A DNA stretch of 64,000 nt from Collinsella sp944321445 (GCF_030371825.1 NZ_JAUDDM010000001.1), one strand, 5' to 3'; counted from the stretch's first letter, positions 33,804 through 43,758 are shown. Numbers and translations are program-made. The notes: generated by a model not told the origin, from the sequence alone.

Positions 33804-34754
33804 GCAGATTTGGATGACCCAGAGGCGCAGGGCTAGGGCGGAATCGGCGGAGCCCTTGAGGGCTGCCTCGACGTCGGCTGCGGCTGAAAGCGCGTCGATG
33901 AGCTCGGACATCTTGTAGCGGCGCGCCCAGCCGAGATGGTTTTTCACCTGCCAGCTCTGCACGCCCAGCGTGCTTGCCAGCTCGCGGCCGGCTCCGCGCG
34001 CATCGAGCGCCTTGGCGGTAATGAGTTCGCGAAGCCGCGTTACCAAAAGCGAGAACAGGCGCACCTCGCTGCGGTCCGGCTGGAGCGCCAGCAGCTCGAG
34101 AGCACGCGGCAGGTCGCGGGCGGACACCGCGTTCAGGAAGTCCCAGGGCTTGACCTCGGCGGTGCGCATCACCAGGCGCTCGACGTCGGCGAGCGTGATC
34201 TCGGGGCCCTCCACCATCTGCGACAGGCGCTTGAGCTCGTTGTCGAGCATGCGCGACTGCTCGCCCGCGCGGCTCACCAGGGCCTCGGCCGCCGGCAGCC
34301 CGATGGTCTTGCCGTGTGCGCGCGCCATGGACACGACCTGCTTGGGCATCTCCCACGCCTTCTTGGGCGTGCAGTCGACCACGGCCTTCTTGTCGATCTT
34401 GGCGATGGCCTTGTACAGCCGCGTGTTCTTGGCAAGCGTGTTCGCCACCACCAGGCACACGGTGGTGGGCGACGGGTCGGCGAAGTACTCCACGAGCGGC
34501 TCGCTCACAGCCTTGGGCAAGCGATCGCACCCGTCCAAAATGACCAAGCGAAAGTCCGCGCCCATGGGGAAGGTGTTGAGCGAGGCGATAATGTCGTCGA
34601 TGGCGGGGTCGCGCGTCATGTCGCGCTCGTCGAGGTTGAACGCTGCCATGCCGCTCTTCTCGAGCCGCGCCTTCATGCGCTCCACCGCGCGGGAGCGCTT
34701 GTATTCGTCGGCGCCCACAATCAGGTATGCAGGCAGCAAAGACGCTTCCGCCAT
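33792..34754 (-). CDS. holA: DNA polymerase III delta subunit (HolA)
   Basis: 320 residues from ATG 34754, placed by GGAGG seven bases upstream. The delta subunit opens the beta clamp in the clamp loader. LLPAYLIVGADEYKRSRAVE at the start and the HolA-type C-terminal collar (VRLFSLLVTRLRELI, WQVKNHLGWARRY) support the call; no functional Walker motif is expected. comEC is 34 bases upstream, the usual comEA-comEC-holA order. The last two residues (Gly-Lys) and the stop come from a REP unit. Confidence 0.92.
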   Translation of the reverse strand: MAEASLLPAYLIVGADEYKRSRAVERMKARLEKSGMAAFNLDERDMTRDPAIDDIIASLNTFPMGADFRLVILDGCDRLPKAVSEPLVEYFADPSPTTVCLVVANTLAKNTRLYKAIAKIDKKAVVDCTPKKAWEMPKQVVSMARAHGKTIGLPAAEALVSRAGEQSRMLDNELKRLSQMVEGPEITLADVERLVMRTAEVKPWDFLNAVSARDLPRALELLALQPDRSEVRLFSLLVTRLRELITAKALDARGAGRELASTLGVQSWQVKNHLGWARRYKMSELIDALSAAADVEAALKGSADSALALRLWVIQICTGK

Positions 34755-34788
34755 CACCGGACCTCCTTCGTACACGTGTTGCTCCATT

Positions 34789-37104
34789 CTACCCGCTGCC
34801 GCCCGCGCAGCGCACGCGGAATCCCTCCCGCCCCGGCTCGATCGCGATATCGCCGACGTCCTTGGTGCAGAGGAGGCGCGACCCGTGCTCTTCGACGGCG
34901 CGCACGCATGCGGGGTCGGGATGCCCGTAGCTGTTGCCCTCGCCTGCGCTCGCGATGGCAAGCTCAGGGTCGAACACGTCCAGCACCTGCGCATCCACCG
35001 AGGCCTCCGACCCGTGGTGGCCGAGCTTCAGCACATCGATGCGGCCCACCAGCCCCGCGTAGTCATGCTCCTGATCGACCTCCGTGTCGCCGGTGAGCAC
35101 GGCGGAAAGGGAGCGCCCTCCGCTGTCGTAGCGCACGTCGAGCACCAGGGAGTCGCCGTTCTCCTCCCCCGCCACCTCTTGCTGGGGCCAAACGACATTA
35201 CAGGTAAAGTCACCGGCACGCACCGTGTCGCCCGCGTCGAGCTCCACGGTACGCCCCTCCAGGTCATCCTCAAGCTCTTCGGGAACGGCGTCCGCAGCCC
35301 CGCGTGCCACGAATACCCGCTCTACGCTCACAGCATCGAGCACATCGGGCAACCCTCCCCAATGGTCGCGATCCCAATGCGTGACAATGACCGCGTCAAG
35401 CTGATACACGTGGTTTCTGGCCAGCGCATCGACCACGGCATCGTCAACACCCGCGTCGACCAGCATGCACCCGGAGCCGTCGCGCACCATAATAGCATCG
35501 GCCTGCCCCACATCGAGCACCGTGATGCCGGCGGGCGCGAAGAAGAGCCAGAACACGAGCCACCCCGCGCACGCGGACGTGGCAGCGACGAGCGCGCCTG
35601 CAAGCGCTCGGCACGAGAGCACGGGCCACAGCAGGTAGCACGCGACGGCAAGCACGTAAGGCACCGCGAGCGAAAGACCGTCGAGCGCCACGGGAATCGA
35701 AGCCAGCGGCACCGATGCGAGCAAGCGCGCTGCGAAGATCGAAGCATTCGCGATGCCTTCGGGAACCGCCATGAGCGGAGTCAAGACGGGCGCCAGCACG
35801 CACAGCGGCACCGCTACGATGCCACACAGAAGAAGTCCGCTCATGAGCGGCCCCACGACGAGGTTCGCCACCGGCGCGATGAGCGAAAGGGTGCCGAAGA
35901 CGGGGATGGTGAGCGGCAGCGTTGCCCACTGCGCCGAGAGCGTGAGCGACAACGCCTCGCCGATGGCACCCGGACAGCCCAGCCGCGCCAAGTGCCAGGC
36001 GATGGAGCGGCTGAACACCGCGATGAACAGCACGCTTGTCGCCGACAGCTGAAAGCCCAGGTCGTAGACAACGCCGGGGTTCAAGGCCACGAAGCCTATG
36101 GTCGTGAGGCACAGCGCCGAGATGCCGTGGGCGCGCCTGCGCCCACCCTGCGCGAACATGGTGAGACACACCATGGCCACCGAGCGCACAGCGGAGGCGG
36201 CGCCGCCCGTGAACAGCACGTAGGCGATCGACAGCGCGCCGATGATGCTGAAGCAGGTGCCGCGCGACAGGCGCGTGCGCGCCATGAGCCGCTCGACGAA
36301 CGCGGCGATGAGCGCCAGATGGCTCCCCGACACGGCGATGAGATGCGAAAGGCCGGTTGCAGCGAACCGGTCCGACGCGTCGGTTTGGTTGAGTTCCACC
36401 ACCGACCCGCACACCGTTCCCGCAATAAGGGCGCGCGCCTCGCTGCGCGCAGGGTCAATCGCGCGCAGCGCCGCCGCGCGCAGGTCGCGTATGGGGTCGA
36501 AGCCGGAAGGAGGATCGATGGACATCACGCGCACGGCATCCACCGAGGCGACCTCACCTTTCATGAAGCGCGACCGTGCCCAGTCGCTGTCGTTGAGTTC
36601 CTCAAAGCGCCCGACGAGCGCAAGCGTCTCCCCCACCTCATAGGCATCTTGAGCCGTGAGCCGCACGCGGCCCGCTTCCGCACCCGCGGCATCGACCGCC
36701 CGCGCGGTGCAGGAGACGCCGAAGCTCCCGACGCTTCCCTCCGAGCTCGCCACGAACCTATAGGCGCTCACGCTGCCCGTCAGCGCCGCATGCGACGCCT
36801 GCATGCTCGCTGCCCACAGCGCACACGACACGGTCCCGATAGCACAACCGCACGCCGCCCATGCGGCCCACCGTGCCGCTGCAGACATGCCGACGCGCCG
36901 TGCCGCAAAGGCAGCACTCGTGCACGCGCAGGCAACGAGGGCGCACAGCGCAAGCGGGCCCGCACCGAGCCAGAGCTCCTTCCCGCCAAGATAGCCATGC
37001 CAGGCATGCTCCAACAGCACGGCGGCGACCGCGCAGGCAGCAAGCGCGCCGGCAGCCGACGGCGGAATATACGGCCGCGGCGGCGCGCCTTCCTCTACAC
37101 GCAA
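34789..37104 (-). CDS. comEC: ComEC/Rec2 DNA-uptake channel protein
   Basis: 771 residues. ComEC forms the membrane channel for single-stranded DNA in natural transformation. Several N-terminal spans lead to a domain ending in LSHLIAVSGSHLALIAAFVE, the family signature. A Competence-type block of spans follows, and then a C-terminal metallo-beta-lactamase domain (LDVGQADAI about 535, THWDRDHWGG about 590). The domain set is complete and the frame uninterrupted. Its start overlaps the comEA stop by ten bases. Confidence 0.94.
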   Translation of the reverse strand: MRVEEGAPPRPYIPPSAAGALAACAVAAVLLEHAWHGYLGGKELWLGAGPLALCALVACACTSAAFAARRVGMSAAARWAAWAACGCAIGTVSCALWAASMQASHAALTGSVSAYRFVASSEGSVGSFGVSCTARAVDAAGAEAGRVRLTAQDAYEVGETLALVGRFEELNDSDWARSRFMKGEVASVDAVRVMSIDPPSGFDPIRDLRAAALRAIDPARSEARALIAGTVCGSVVELNQTDASDRFAATGLSHLIAVSGSHLALIAAFVERLMARTRLSRGTCFSIIGALSIAYVLFTGGAASAVRSVAMVCLTMFAQGGRRRAHGISALCLTTIGFVALNPGVVYDLGFQLSATSVLFIAVFSRSIAWHLARLGCPGAIGEALSLTLSAQWATLPLTIPVFGTLSLIAPVANLVVGPLMSGLLLCGIVAVPLCVLAPVLTPLMAVPEGIANASIFAARLLASVPLASIPVALDGLSLAVPYVLAVACYLLWPVLSCRALAGALVAATSACAGWLVFWLFFAPAGITVLDVGQADAIMVRDGSGCMLVDAGVDDAVVDALARNHVYQLDAVIVTHWDRDHWGGLPDVLDAVSVERVFVARGAADAVPEELEDDLEGRTVELDAGDTVRAGDFTCNVVWPQQEVAGEENGDSLVLDVRYDSGGRSLSAVLTGDTEVDQEHDYAGLVGRIDVLKLGHHGSEASVDAQVLDVFDPELAIASAGEGNSYGHPDPACVRAVEEHGSRLLCTKDVGDIAIEPGREGFRVRCAGGSG

Positions 37105-37826
37105 ATGAGGTCCTTCAGCTTCTCGAACTTCTTCTCGCCGATGCCCGAGACGCGCATGATGTCCTCGACGCTCGCAAACGGTCCGTTTTGCGTGCGGTCG
37201 TCGAGAATGGCCTGGGCGGTCGAGGGCCCCACACCAGGAAGGGTATCGAGCTCATCGAGCCCGGCGCTGTTGATGTTCACCAGGGCAGCGGCGCCGGTGC
37301 CCGCGCTTCCGGCATCCGTGCCTCCTGCTGCCCCGCCCGATACCGCAGGCACCTCTTCGCCCACGCGGGGCACGTGCACCTTCACGCCGTCTGTAAGTTT
37401 CTCGGCGCGGTTGACGGCAGAGGCGTCCGCATCCGCCGCAAGGCCGCCCGCCGCCTCGATCGCATCGTTCACGCGCGCACCTTCCGGCAGCTCAACGACG
37501 CCGGGCTGCACGACTGCGCCCGACACGTCAACGACGACCGTCGAGGGCTCCTCCCCGGGCTCATCGTCTGCAGCGCCCCCATCCCCAGCATCCGACTCGC
37601 CTTCGACATCGCCCGCGCCGCCGCCCGAACCGGTCTCTTCCCCAGAGGAGCCCGCGCGCTCGATGAGCACGTCCTGCGGGCCCGTCGCCCACACGATGCC
37701 CAGCCCGCACGCCCCGATGAGCACCGCCGCGAGCGCGAGCACGGCCGCCATATAGGCCTTCCTGCTGCGCACGACCTGCAGCGCGCGCTTCGATCCTGTT
37801 TTTAAAGATTCTTCCATCTGCGCCAT
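37095..37826 (-). CDS. comEA: ComEA DNA receptor
   Basis: 243 residues from ATG 37826 (GGGAGG upstream). Topology: basic cytoplasmic tail, one membrane anchor (about 26-47, YMAAVLALAAVLIGACGLGI), an acidic Gly/Glu/Asp-rich linker (about 57-95), an SLBB domain (VVVDVSGAVVQPGVVELPEG) and a C-terminal helix-hairpin-helix pair (LVNINSAGLDELDTLPGVG) that binds DNA outside the membrane. It feeds DNA to ComEC. With comEC and holA it makes a complete-looking late-competence cluster. Confidence 0.94.
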   Translation of the reverse strand: MAQMEESLKTGSKRALQVVRSRKAYMAAVLALAAVLIGACGLGIVWATGPQDVLIERAGSSGEETGSGGGAGDVEGESDAGDGGAADDEPGEEPSTVVVDVSGAVVQPGVVELPEGARVNDAIEAAGGLAADADASAVNRAEKLTDGVKVHVPRVGEEVPAVSGGAAGGTDAGSAGTGAAALVNINSAGLDELDTLPGVGPSTAQAILDDRTQNGPFASVEDIMRVSGIGEKKFEKLKDLICV

Positions 37827-38016
37827 GGCGCCACCTCCCTGCCGCCATGGTTCCACGGCGGCACGAGCACACCCGGCACAAATCGAAAACGTCCCGCACG
37901 ACCTTACGGCACGCCGACGCGATTCCGACATCTGTGTTGGAAAGCAGTCGGGCCGCCCGAACACTCGGACGACCCGACAACAACAGCCCTGTTCAGAGGC
38001 TTATAACTCAATCCGC

Positions 38017-39303
38017 TTACAGCACATCGCGGTGGAATACGGCGATCATCACGGCCGCAGAGGCACGCGCCGCGTTGCCCTGGGGCTGCAGCTCGCGACC
38101 GCCGCCCGCGACCTCGACGCCGTTCATGATGCCCTCGTTGATGACCCATTTGACCGCATCTTGCGCCCACGAGGACACCTTGGACCAATCGGGCATACGG
38201 GTGGCAGAAGAGCTGGTCACGGTCGTATTCAGCCCGCCGATCTTATTTGCGTAGCTCGCCAGCATCACGCACAGCTGCTCGCGCGTGATGGGGTCGTCTG
38301 GCCCAAAGGTATTCGAGTCGCCGTACCCGTTGATAACGCCGGTGGCGCGCGCCCACTTGATCGCGTCTCCATAGTACGCGCCGTAGTTCACATCGCTGAA
38401 CGCAGCGGACTCGCGCTTGGGCTCACCGGCCATGCGGTACAGGATCGTCGCGACCTGCCCGCGCGTGATGGTGTCGTACGGACCGAACGCAGGACGGTCG
38501 CTGTAGCCGCTCATGAGGCCGTGGCTGAGCGTGTACAGGAAGTTCTCGCCGCCATCCGAAGCCACGTACCAATCGTTCGGGTTCACGTCGATGAACACCT
38601 GGTCGAGGTAGATCGCCTGAGCCTGGACGATCACGGTAGCGTAGCCGTCGAGGGCGCTCTCATCGAAGCCCGTGCCGCCCGTGGCACCGAAGAACTCGAC
38701 CCAGCACCAGCGGCCGGCCGCCTCGAACGCCGCGACACCAATGCTCGAGAACCTCGAGTTGATCATGTTGGAGTAATGGCCGGGAGAGTTCGTCCACAGC
38801 GCGTTGGCATACGAAGCGGTGGAGGCACCCATCAAGATGTTCTCGCCCGCCGCAGACCCGGTGCTCACGCCGAGCTCGTCGGCAGCGTTGAAGCAGCTCT
38901 GCCCGTTGGGACGGGTGTGGTCGAACGAGACCTGGATCTCGGCCGCACGCAGCATGGCCACAGCCTCGAGGTTCGTGTCGTAGGTGAGCGGACGCACGCC
39001 TTGGGCGGCACGCGCCTGGTTGATGAGGTCGACGAGCTTGCGCGCCTCGGTTTGATGGTATTCCCCGATCAGCCCGATGTTGAACACGGCGGTCGACGAG
39101 GCCTGCAGGTCGATGACGTCACCCTCGCGCGATGCCGGCTCGCCCAGACAGGGATCGGCAGACGCTTCCTTCTGGAGCGCAGCCGCCAGCACGGGCCCCT
39201 CTTCCGCCGCGAGCGCAGGCGCCGGCAGCAGCGCCGCGCACACCGCAGCCGTTGCAACAAGTATGCGTGCCAACGAGCTGAGATATCGTTGCATGATAGC
39301 CAT
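38017..39303 (-). CDS. Secreted CAP-domain protein with SLH repeats
   Basis: 428 residues from ATG 39303 (GGGGAG upstream). The signal peptide runs MAIMQRYLSSLARILVATAA to ALA. A CAP/SCP domain spans about 70-200 with LVDLINQARAAQGVRPL, SFDHTRPNGQSCF and GENILMG, keeping the usual His and Glu positions. Three SLH repeats follow (LSHGLMSGYSDRPAFGPYDT, ARATGVINGYGDSNTFGPDD, VINEGIMNGVEVAGGGRELQ), so it is held on the wall like the 1066-residue protein. CAP proteins bind lipids or wall components; the exact role here is unknown. It is transcribed alone. Confidence 0.88.
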   Translation of the reverse strand: MAIMQRYLSSLARILVATAAVCAALLPAPALAAEEGPVLAAALQKEASADPCLGEPASREGDVIDLQASSTAVFNIGLIGEYHQTEARKLVDLINQARAAQGVRPLTYDTNLEAVAMLRAAEIQVSFDHTRPNGQSCFNAADELGVSTGSAAGENILMGASTASYANALWTNSPGHYSNMINSRFSSIGVAAFEAAGRWCWVEFFGATGGTGFDESALDGYATVIVQAQAIYLDQVFIDVNPNDWYVASDGGENFLYTLSHGLMSGYSDRPAFGPYDTITRGQVATILYRMAGEPKRESAAFSDVNYGAYYGDAIKWARATGVINGYGDSNTFGPDDPITREQLCVMLASYANKIGGLNTTVTSSSATRMPDWSKVSSWAQDAVKWVINEGIMNGVEVAGGGRELQPQGNAARASAAVMIAVFHRDVL

Positions 39304-39464
39304 AGGCAACTCCCCACCCTCATGCAGGCCACAACGGGCCTCGCACCAATCCGATAAACCCATCGTAGCGCTTAGCTAAGAAATCACTGACACGACGGCT
39401 AAGCGGGGCGGCGGAAGGAAGAAAACGGGACGTTGAAAGGGTTGTTCCTGGGCAAGAAATCAAA

Positions 39465-39509
39465 CATGCCCGCCAAGAGCTCCCATAACGGAACCTCTTG
39501 GCGGGCATG
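39465..39509 (-). terminator. Intrinsic terminator downstream of thiI
   Basis: CATGCCCGCCAAGAG and CTCTTGGCGGGCATG form a perfect 15-bp stem with a 15-base loop, followed on the minus strand by TTTGATTTCTT. Confidence 0.75.
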
Positions 39510-39513
39510 CATC

Positions 39514-39544
39514 GACGCACTTCTCCCCAGGGGAGAAGTGCGTC
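39514..39544. repeat. 31-bp palindrome, second copy of 2490-2520
   Basis: GACGCACTTCTCCCC-A-GGGGAGAAGTGCGTC. It overlaps the thiI stop codon (39543-39545) by two bases. It differs from the copy at 2490 only at the centre. Confidence 0.85.
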
Positions 39545-40742
39545 ACTTGCGGGAGCGCGGCGCGTGGTAGCAGGGCGCGGGATAGTCGATGTGCTCGACG
39601 GTATCGACCAGGTGCTGGATCACCGCCTCGTGGTCGAACATATCCCAAGCAGCGTGGACGGCGTCCAGCTTGGCATGGGTCTCGGGACGGCGCGGCATGA
39701 ACAGCGTGCAGCAGTCCGGCGCATCCTGCGTCGAGATGTCGTAGGTGCCGATCTCTTTGGCGCGCGCGATGATCTCCTGCTTGTCCGAGCCGATGAGCGG
39801 ACGGAACACCGGCAGGCTCACGACCTCGTTTACCGCCATGATGTTCTCGAGCGTCTGCGACGCCACCTGACCGAGCGACTCACCCGTCACGATGGCCTTG
39901 GCGCCCTCGATGGCCGCCAGGCGCTCGGTCACCGCGTACATCACGCGGCGATACATGATCACGCGCAGGTCGCTGGGGCATGCGAGCGATATCTCGCGCT
40001 GGCAGTCGCCGAACGGCACGACGTACAGACGGCCGATCTGCACCGACGGCGCCAGGGCGGAGATGATGTCCTGCACCAAAAACTCGCTCGTATCGGCCGT
40101 CTGCGGCCTGCCCGAAAAGTGCACCGGCACGGGGACGGCGCCGCGGCGCGCGAGCATCCAGGTGGCCACCGGCGAATCGATGCCGCTCGAAAGCAGCGTC
40201 ATGACCTTGCCGGCGCTCCCCTGGGGAAGGCCGCCCACGCCGCGCACGCTGCGCGCGTACACGTAGACGCTGCCCTGCACCACAAGCACGTGCACCTGCA
40301 CGTCCGGGTCGTGCATGAGGACCTTCTTATCGGGGAAGGCCTCGCACAGCACCTCTCCCACCTGACGGTTGAGGTCGATGGAGGTGAGCTCGTAGTCGGT
40401 GTTCGACCGGCGCGCCGCCACCTTGAAGCTATAGAAGTCCCCCGCCTCGCGCAAGGCGCGCACCGCCGCCTCGCAGTATTCGTGCGGGTCGCGGTTGGTG
40501 TGGAACGCAAGCGACACGCGCGCGACGCCGGGCGTGCGCGCGATGGTGTCGAAGGCGCGCTCGGCCTCGCCGGGCGCGGAGAACGTCACGAGGATATGGC
40601 CCGAGATGCGCACGATCGTGGACACGGAAAAGGCGGCCAAGGCCGCCTTCAGGTTATCCATGAGGATGTGCTCGAAACGGGCGCGATTCTTGCCCTTCAG
40701 TCCAATCTCGTGATAGTGGACCAGGCAGACGCGACTCGCCAT
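39543..40742 (-). CDS. thiI: tRNA 4-thiouridine synthetase ThiI
   Basis: 399 residues. ThiI adenylates U8 of tRNA and transfers sulfur; in some species it also serves thiazole synthesis. An N-terminal ferredoxin-like/THUMP region (to about 170) precedes the PP-loop SSGIDSPVATWML (about 188). There is no C-terminal rhodanese domain, as in most Gram-positives, so the sulfur must come from a separate carrier. The C-terminal CCTLF is of note. rpoZ ends four bases upstream, the same transcript. Confidence 0.93.
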   Translation of the reverse strand: MASRVCLVHYHEIGLKGKNRARFEHILMDNLKAALAAFSVSTIVRISGHILVTFSAPGEAERAFDTIARTPGVARVSLAFHTNRDPHEYCEAAVRALREAGDFYSFKVAARRSNTDYELTSIDLNRQVGEVLCEAFPDKKVLMHDPDVQVHVLVVQGSVYVYARSVRGVGGLPQGSAGKVMTLLSSGIDSPVATWMLARRGAVPVPVHFSGRPQTADTSEFLVQDIISALAPSVQIGRLYVVPFGDCQREISLACPSDLRVIMYRRVMYAVTERLAAIEGAKAIVTGESLGQVASQTLENIMAVNEVVSLPVFRPLIGSDKQEIIARAKEIGTYDISTQDAPDCCTLFMPRRPETHAKLDAVHAAWDMFDHEAVIQHLVDTVEHIDYPAPCYHAPRSRK

Positions 40743-40746
40743 GCTG

Positions 40747-41028
40747 TTACGCTTCCGGCGTGCTGTGCTTCAGCGCCTCGTGGAAGCGCTCGTGGTCAAA
40801 CGAGATGTTGCCATCGAGGATCTCGTCCATCGCCATAGAAATCGTGTCGGCGCCGGACAGAGCGATCGTGATGTCGTCGACATCCTGGACAGCCAAGACA
40901 CGGCTGTGCTGGCCGCGCAACATGCTGTTGATGTCGCAGGCGCGCTTGGAAGCGAGCGAGGCCAGGAGGAACCGGTTGTTCTCGGTCTTCTCCAGCAGGT
41001 CGTCGATGCGGGGCTTGATTACGGACAC
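40747..41028 (-). CDS. rpoZ: RNA polymerase omega subunit
   Basis: 93 residues. It opens MSVIKPRIDDLLEKTENNRF, with SKRACDINSMLRGQ typical of omega, which helps assemble beta-prime into the polymerase. It lies six bases after gmk on the same strand, the usual gmk-rpoZ pair. Confidence 0.93.
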   Translation of the reverse strand: MSVIKPRIDDLLEKTENNRFLLASLASKRACDINSMLRGQHSRVLAVQDVDDITIALSGADTISMAMDEILDGNISFDHERFHEALKHSTPEA

Positions 41029-41034
41029 AGGGCC

Positions 41035-41604
41035 TCAGTTCCTTTCATGCTTATCGAGTACCGCCAGAAGCTCGTCGACGGCACGATCGAGATCGTCGTT
41101 GACGACCACGTCGTCGTACCGGTCGGCCAGGGCCATCTCGCGTTCAGCGTTGGCAAGGCGCAGCGCGAGCGAATCGGCGCTTTCCGTGCCGCGGTTGCTC
41201 AGGCGCTCTTGCAAAACGGGAAGAGAGGGCGGCATGATGAACACGAGCACCGCCTCCGGGAAGCGCTCCTTCACCTGGAACGCACCCTGGACGTCGATCT
41301 CGAGGACCAGCGAAGAGCCCGCGGCGAGCTTGGAGGAAACCTCGCTCACCAGCGTGCCGTAGCGGTGACCGTGGACGTTTGCCCACTCGACGAACTCGTC
41401 GGCATCAAGGCGGCGCGAGAACTCCTCTTCCGTGAGGAAGTAGTAGCTCGTGCCGTCGATTTCACCCTCTCGCGGCTCTCTCGTGGTAGCCGAAACCGTC
41501 AGGCCAAGATCGGGACGGAGCTCGCGCACGCGGGCTACCAACGTTCCCTTTCCTGCACCTGACGGTCCGGAAATCACAAAGAGCTTAGGATTGATGCAGC
41601 TCAC
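41035..41604 (-). CDS. gmk: Guanylate kinase
   Basis: 189 residues. It phosphorylates GMP to GDP. P-loop SGPSGAGKGTLVARV (about 12-26), GMP-site TTREPREGEIDGTSYYFL and lid segment LSNRGTES are present. The stop and the start of rpoZ are separated by six bases; mihF ends directly upstream. Confidence 0.96.
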   Translation of the reverse strand: MSCINPKLFVISGPSGAGKGTLVARVRELRPDLGLTVSATTREPREGEIDGTSYYFLTEEEFSRRLDADEFVEWANVHGHRYGTLVSEVSSKLAAGSSLVLEIDVQGAFQVKERFPEAVLVFIMPPSLPVLQERLSNRGTESADSLALRLANAEREMALADRYDDVVVNDDLDRAVDELLAVLDKHERN

Positions 41605-41913
41605 TTACTTGGAGAGCTGCTCGAGGAGCTGCTCGCGCTGACGGACGCCGAGGCCCTGAACGCGACGGGTGGCGGAAATGCCCAGCTCGTCCATGATCTT
41701 GGCGGCCTTGGCCTTGCCATAGCCGGGGAGGGACTCGATGAGCGTGGAGACCTTCATGCGGGAAGCGATGGGGTCCTCGGAGTTGAGAACGGACTCGAGG
41801 GAAACCTCGCCCTTCTTGATCTTCTCGCGAAGCTCGGCACGGGCGTGACGGGCGGCAGCAGCCTTCTCAAGAGCGGCCTTGCGCTGCTCATCGGTGAGCT
41901 GGGGAAGCGCCAT
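41605..41913 (-). CDS. mihF: Integration host factor, actinobacterial type (mIHF)
   Basis: 102 residues from ATG 41913 (GGAGG seven bases upstream). The H2TH-containing region LIESLPGYGKAKAAKIMDEL with SATRRVQGLG matches mIHF, a nucleoid-associated protein known from actinobacteria and unrelated to proteobacterial IHF. It abuts gmk (stop at 41605), as in other actinobacteria, and is a lineage marker for the window. Confidence 0.93.
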   Translation of the reverse strand: MALPQLTDEQRKAALEKAAAARHARAELREKIKKGEVSLESVLNSEDPIASRMKVSTLIESLPGYGKAKAAKIMDELGISATRRVQGLGVRQREQLLEQLSK

Positions 41914-42121
41914 GATACCTCCAAATACGTAGGAATACATACGATGAAAAGATGGCGCACGAACACATACGGTATGGTCATGTGGCTCATGCGCGTAGAT
42001 ACCTTAGTCGATGTTCCTGCAAACTTCAAGCAAAAGCGCAGGAAGACCGGACAAACGGCACCTTGCTCCATAGAACGTCCGCGATATTTGCGCAGGAACG
42101 GACCGGTGGGGCGAAGCGCGC

Positions 42122-42841
42122 CTAGAGGTTCTCGACGAGCTCGGCCACGATCGCGTCGAATGCGGCCACGGGATCGTTTGCGCCGGTCACAGGCCTGCCG
42201 ACCACGATATGGCTCGCACCGCGCGCGATGGCCTCGGACGGCGTGGCCACGCGGCTCTGATCGCCCAGCGCGGCTCCGACGGGGCGAACGCCCGGCGTGA
42301 CGACGAGCGCGTCCTCACCCAGAAGTTCACGCATGTGCGCGGCCTCCTGGGGCGAGCACACCACGCCATCGATGCCGTTTGCCTGCGCGAGCGCCGCCAG
42401 ACGGTCGGCCTCCTCGGCCGCAGAGCAGGTAAGGCCGATCTGCGCAAGGGCCTCCTCGTCAATGCTCGTGAGCACCGTGACGGCGATCACCTTTGCGCGC
42501 CCCCCGTCCACTGCCGCGGCCTCGACGCCCTCACGCGCCGCGGCCATCATGGCGCCGGCGCCCAAGCCGTGGATGGTGAGCAGGTCGGCACCGGTGCGGG
42601 CAGCAGCCTCGGCAGCACCGCGCACCTGGTGCGGGATGTCGTGGAGCTTGAGGTCCAGGAATACCTTGAACCCGCGCTTGCGGAACTCGTCGACGATGGC
42701 AGGCCCCTCGGCATAGAAGAGCGTCATGCCCACCTTCAGCCACGTCGCATGGCCGGAGAGCGCATCGGCGAGCTCGAGGGCGCGCTCGCGTCCGCAGTCG
42801 ATGGCGACAATCACGCGGTCGCGCGCATCGGTCTCTAGCAT
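42122..42841 (-). CDS. pyrF: Orotidine 5'-phosphate decarboxylase
   Basis: 239 residues, the last step to UMP. The catalytic motif is DLKLHDIPHQV (about 65-75). ATG 42841 overlaps the pyrD stop by seven bases, with GGGGAG about eight bases upstream; an open frame continues further back only as a shadow of pyrD. It is the final gene of the run pyrR-B-C-K-D-F on this strand. Confidence 0.95.
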   Translation of the reverse strand: MLETDARDRVIVAIDCGRERALELADALSGHATWLKVGMTLFYAEGPAIVDEFRKRGFKVFLDLKLHDIPHQVRGAAEAAARTGADLLTIHGLGAGAMMAAAREGVEAAAVDGGRAKVIAVTVLTSIDEEALAQIGLTCSAAEEADRLAALAQANGIDGVVCSPQEAAHMRELLGEDALVVTPGVRPVGAALGDQSRVATPSEAIARGASHIVVGRPVTGANDPVAAFDAIVAELVENL

Positions 42842-43758
42842 ATGACGGCTCCCCTCAGCTCGTTGATGTCGGAAACCCCCTGGCTCTCGGCCCAGGCCTC
42901 GAGCTCGTGCAGGATGCGCACCGATGCGGTGGGGTCGGCGAAGTTGGCCATACCCACCGACACGCAGGTGGCGCCCGCCAGGATGAACTCCGCGGCATCC
43001 TCGCCGGTCATGACGCCGCCGACGCCGTTCACCGGGATCTTCACCGCATTGGCGACCTCCCACACCATGCGCACGGCGATGTGGTGGCACAGCGGGCCGG
43101 ACATACCGCCCGTGGGCTTGGACAGGCGCGAGCGGCGCGTGTGGACGTCGATCGCCATACCGGAGATGGAGTTGATGACCGAAAGGCCGTCGGCGCCCTC
43201 GGCCTCGAGGGCGCGCGCGATCTCGGCCACGCGCACCGGGGCCATCTTGACGACGAGCGGCTTGTCCGTGACCTTGCGGCACGCGCGCATGACCTCGGCC
43301 GCGCCCTCGGGCGTGGAGCCGCACGCAGCGCCGCCCGCAGCGATGTTGGGGCAGCTCACGTTGATCTCGAAGCCAGCGGCCCAGGGGCACAGCTCACAGA
43401 ACAGCTCGAGCGCGCGGACGTACTCCTCGGTGGAGTGGCCGGCGACCTGACAGATGACCTGCGTGCCCTTGGCCGTGAGGTCGGCCAGGTACTCACCGGA
43501 CTCCTCGGCAAAACCACGCACGCCGGGATTCTGCAGGCCCACGGAGTTCATCATGCCGCCGGGGATCTCGCACATGCGGGGCGCGGGGTTGCCGGGCCAG
43601 GGCTCGGCGGCGCACCCCTTGGTGGTGATGGCGCCCAGCTCCGAGACGTCGATGAACGGCTCGAACTGCCACCCCTGGCCAAACGTGCCGGCCGCGGTGT
43701 TGATGGGGTTCTTCATCTTGATACCGCCGAAGTCGACGGCCATGCTCACCTGGCTCAC
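42835..43758 (-). CDS. pyrD: Dihydroorotate dehydrogenase B, catalytic subunit
   Basis: 307 residues from GTG 43758, whose bases overlap the pyrK stop as GTGA. It oxidises dihydroorotate with FMN and passes electrons to NAD+ through PyrK. Class 1B features: NPINTAAGTFGQG near the start, a Cys active base in FEINVSCPNIAAGG, and GVGGVMTGEDA at the phosphate site. An ATG at 43743 is an alternative start. Confidence 0.94.
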   Translation of the reverse strand: MSQVSMAVDFGGIKMKNPINTAAGTFGQGWQFEPFIDVSELGAITTKGCAAEPWPGNPAPRMCEIPGGMMNSVGLQNPGVRGFAEESGEYLADLTAKGTQVICQVAGHSTEEYVRALELFCELCPWAAGFEINVSCPNIAAGGAACGSTPEGAAEVMRACRKVTDKPLVVKMAPVRVAEIARALEAEGADGLSVINSISGMAIDVHTRRSRLSKPTGGMSGPLCHHIAVRMVWEVANAVKIPVNGVGGVMTGEDAAEFILAGATCVSVGMANFADPTASVRILHELEAWAESQGVSDINELRGAVIC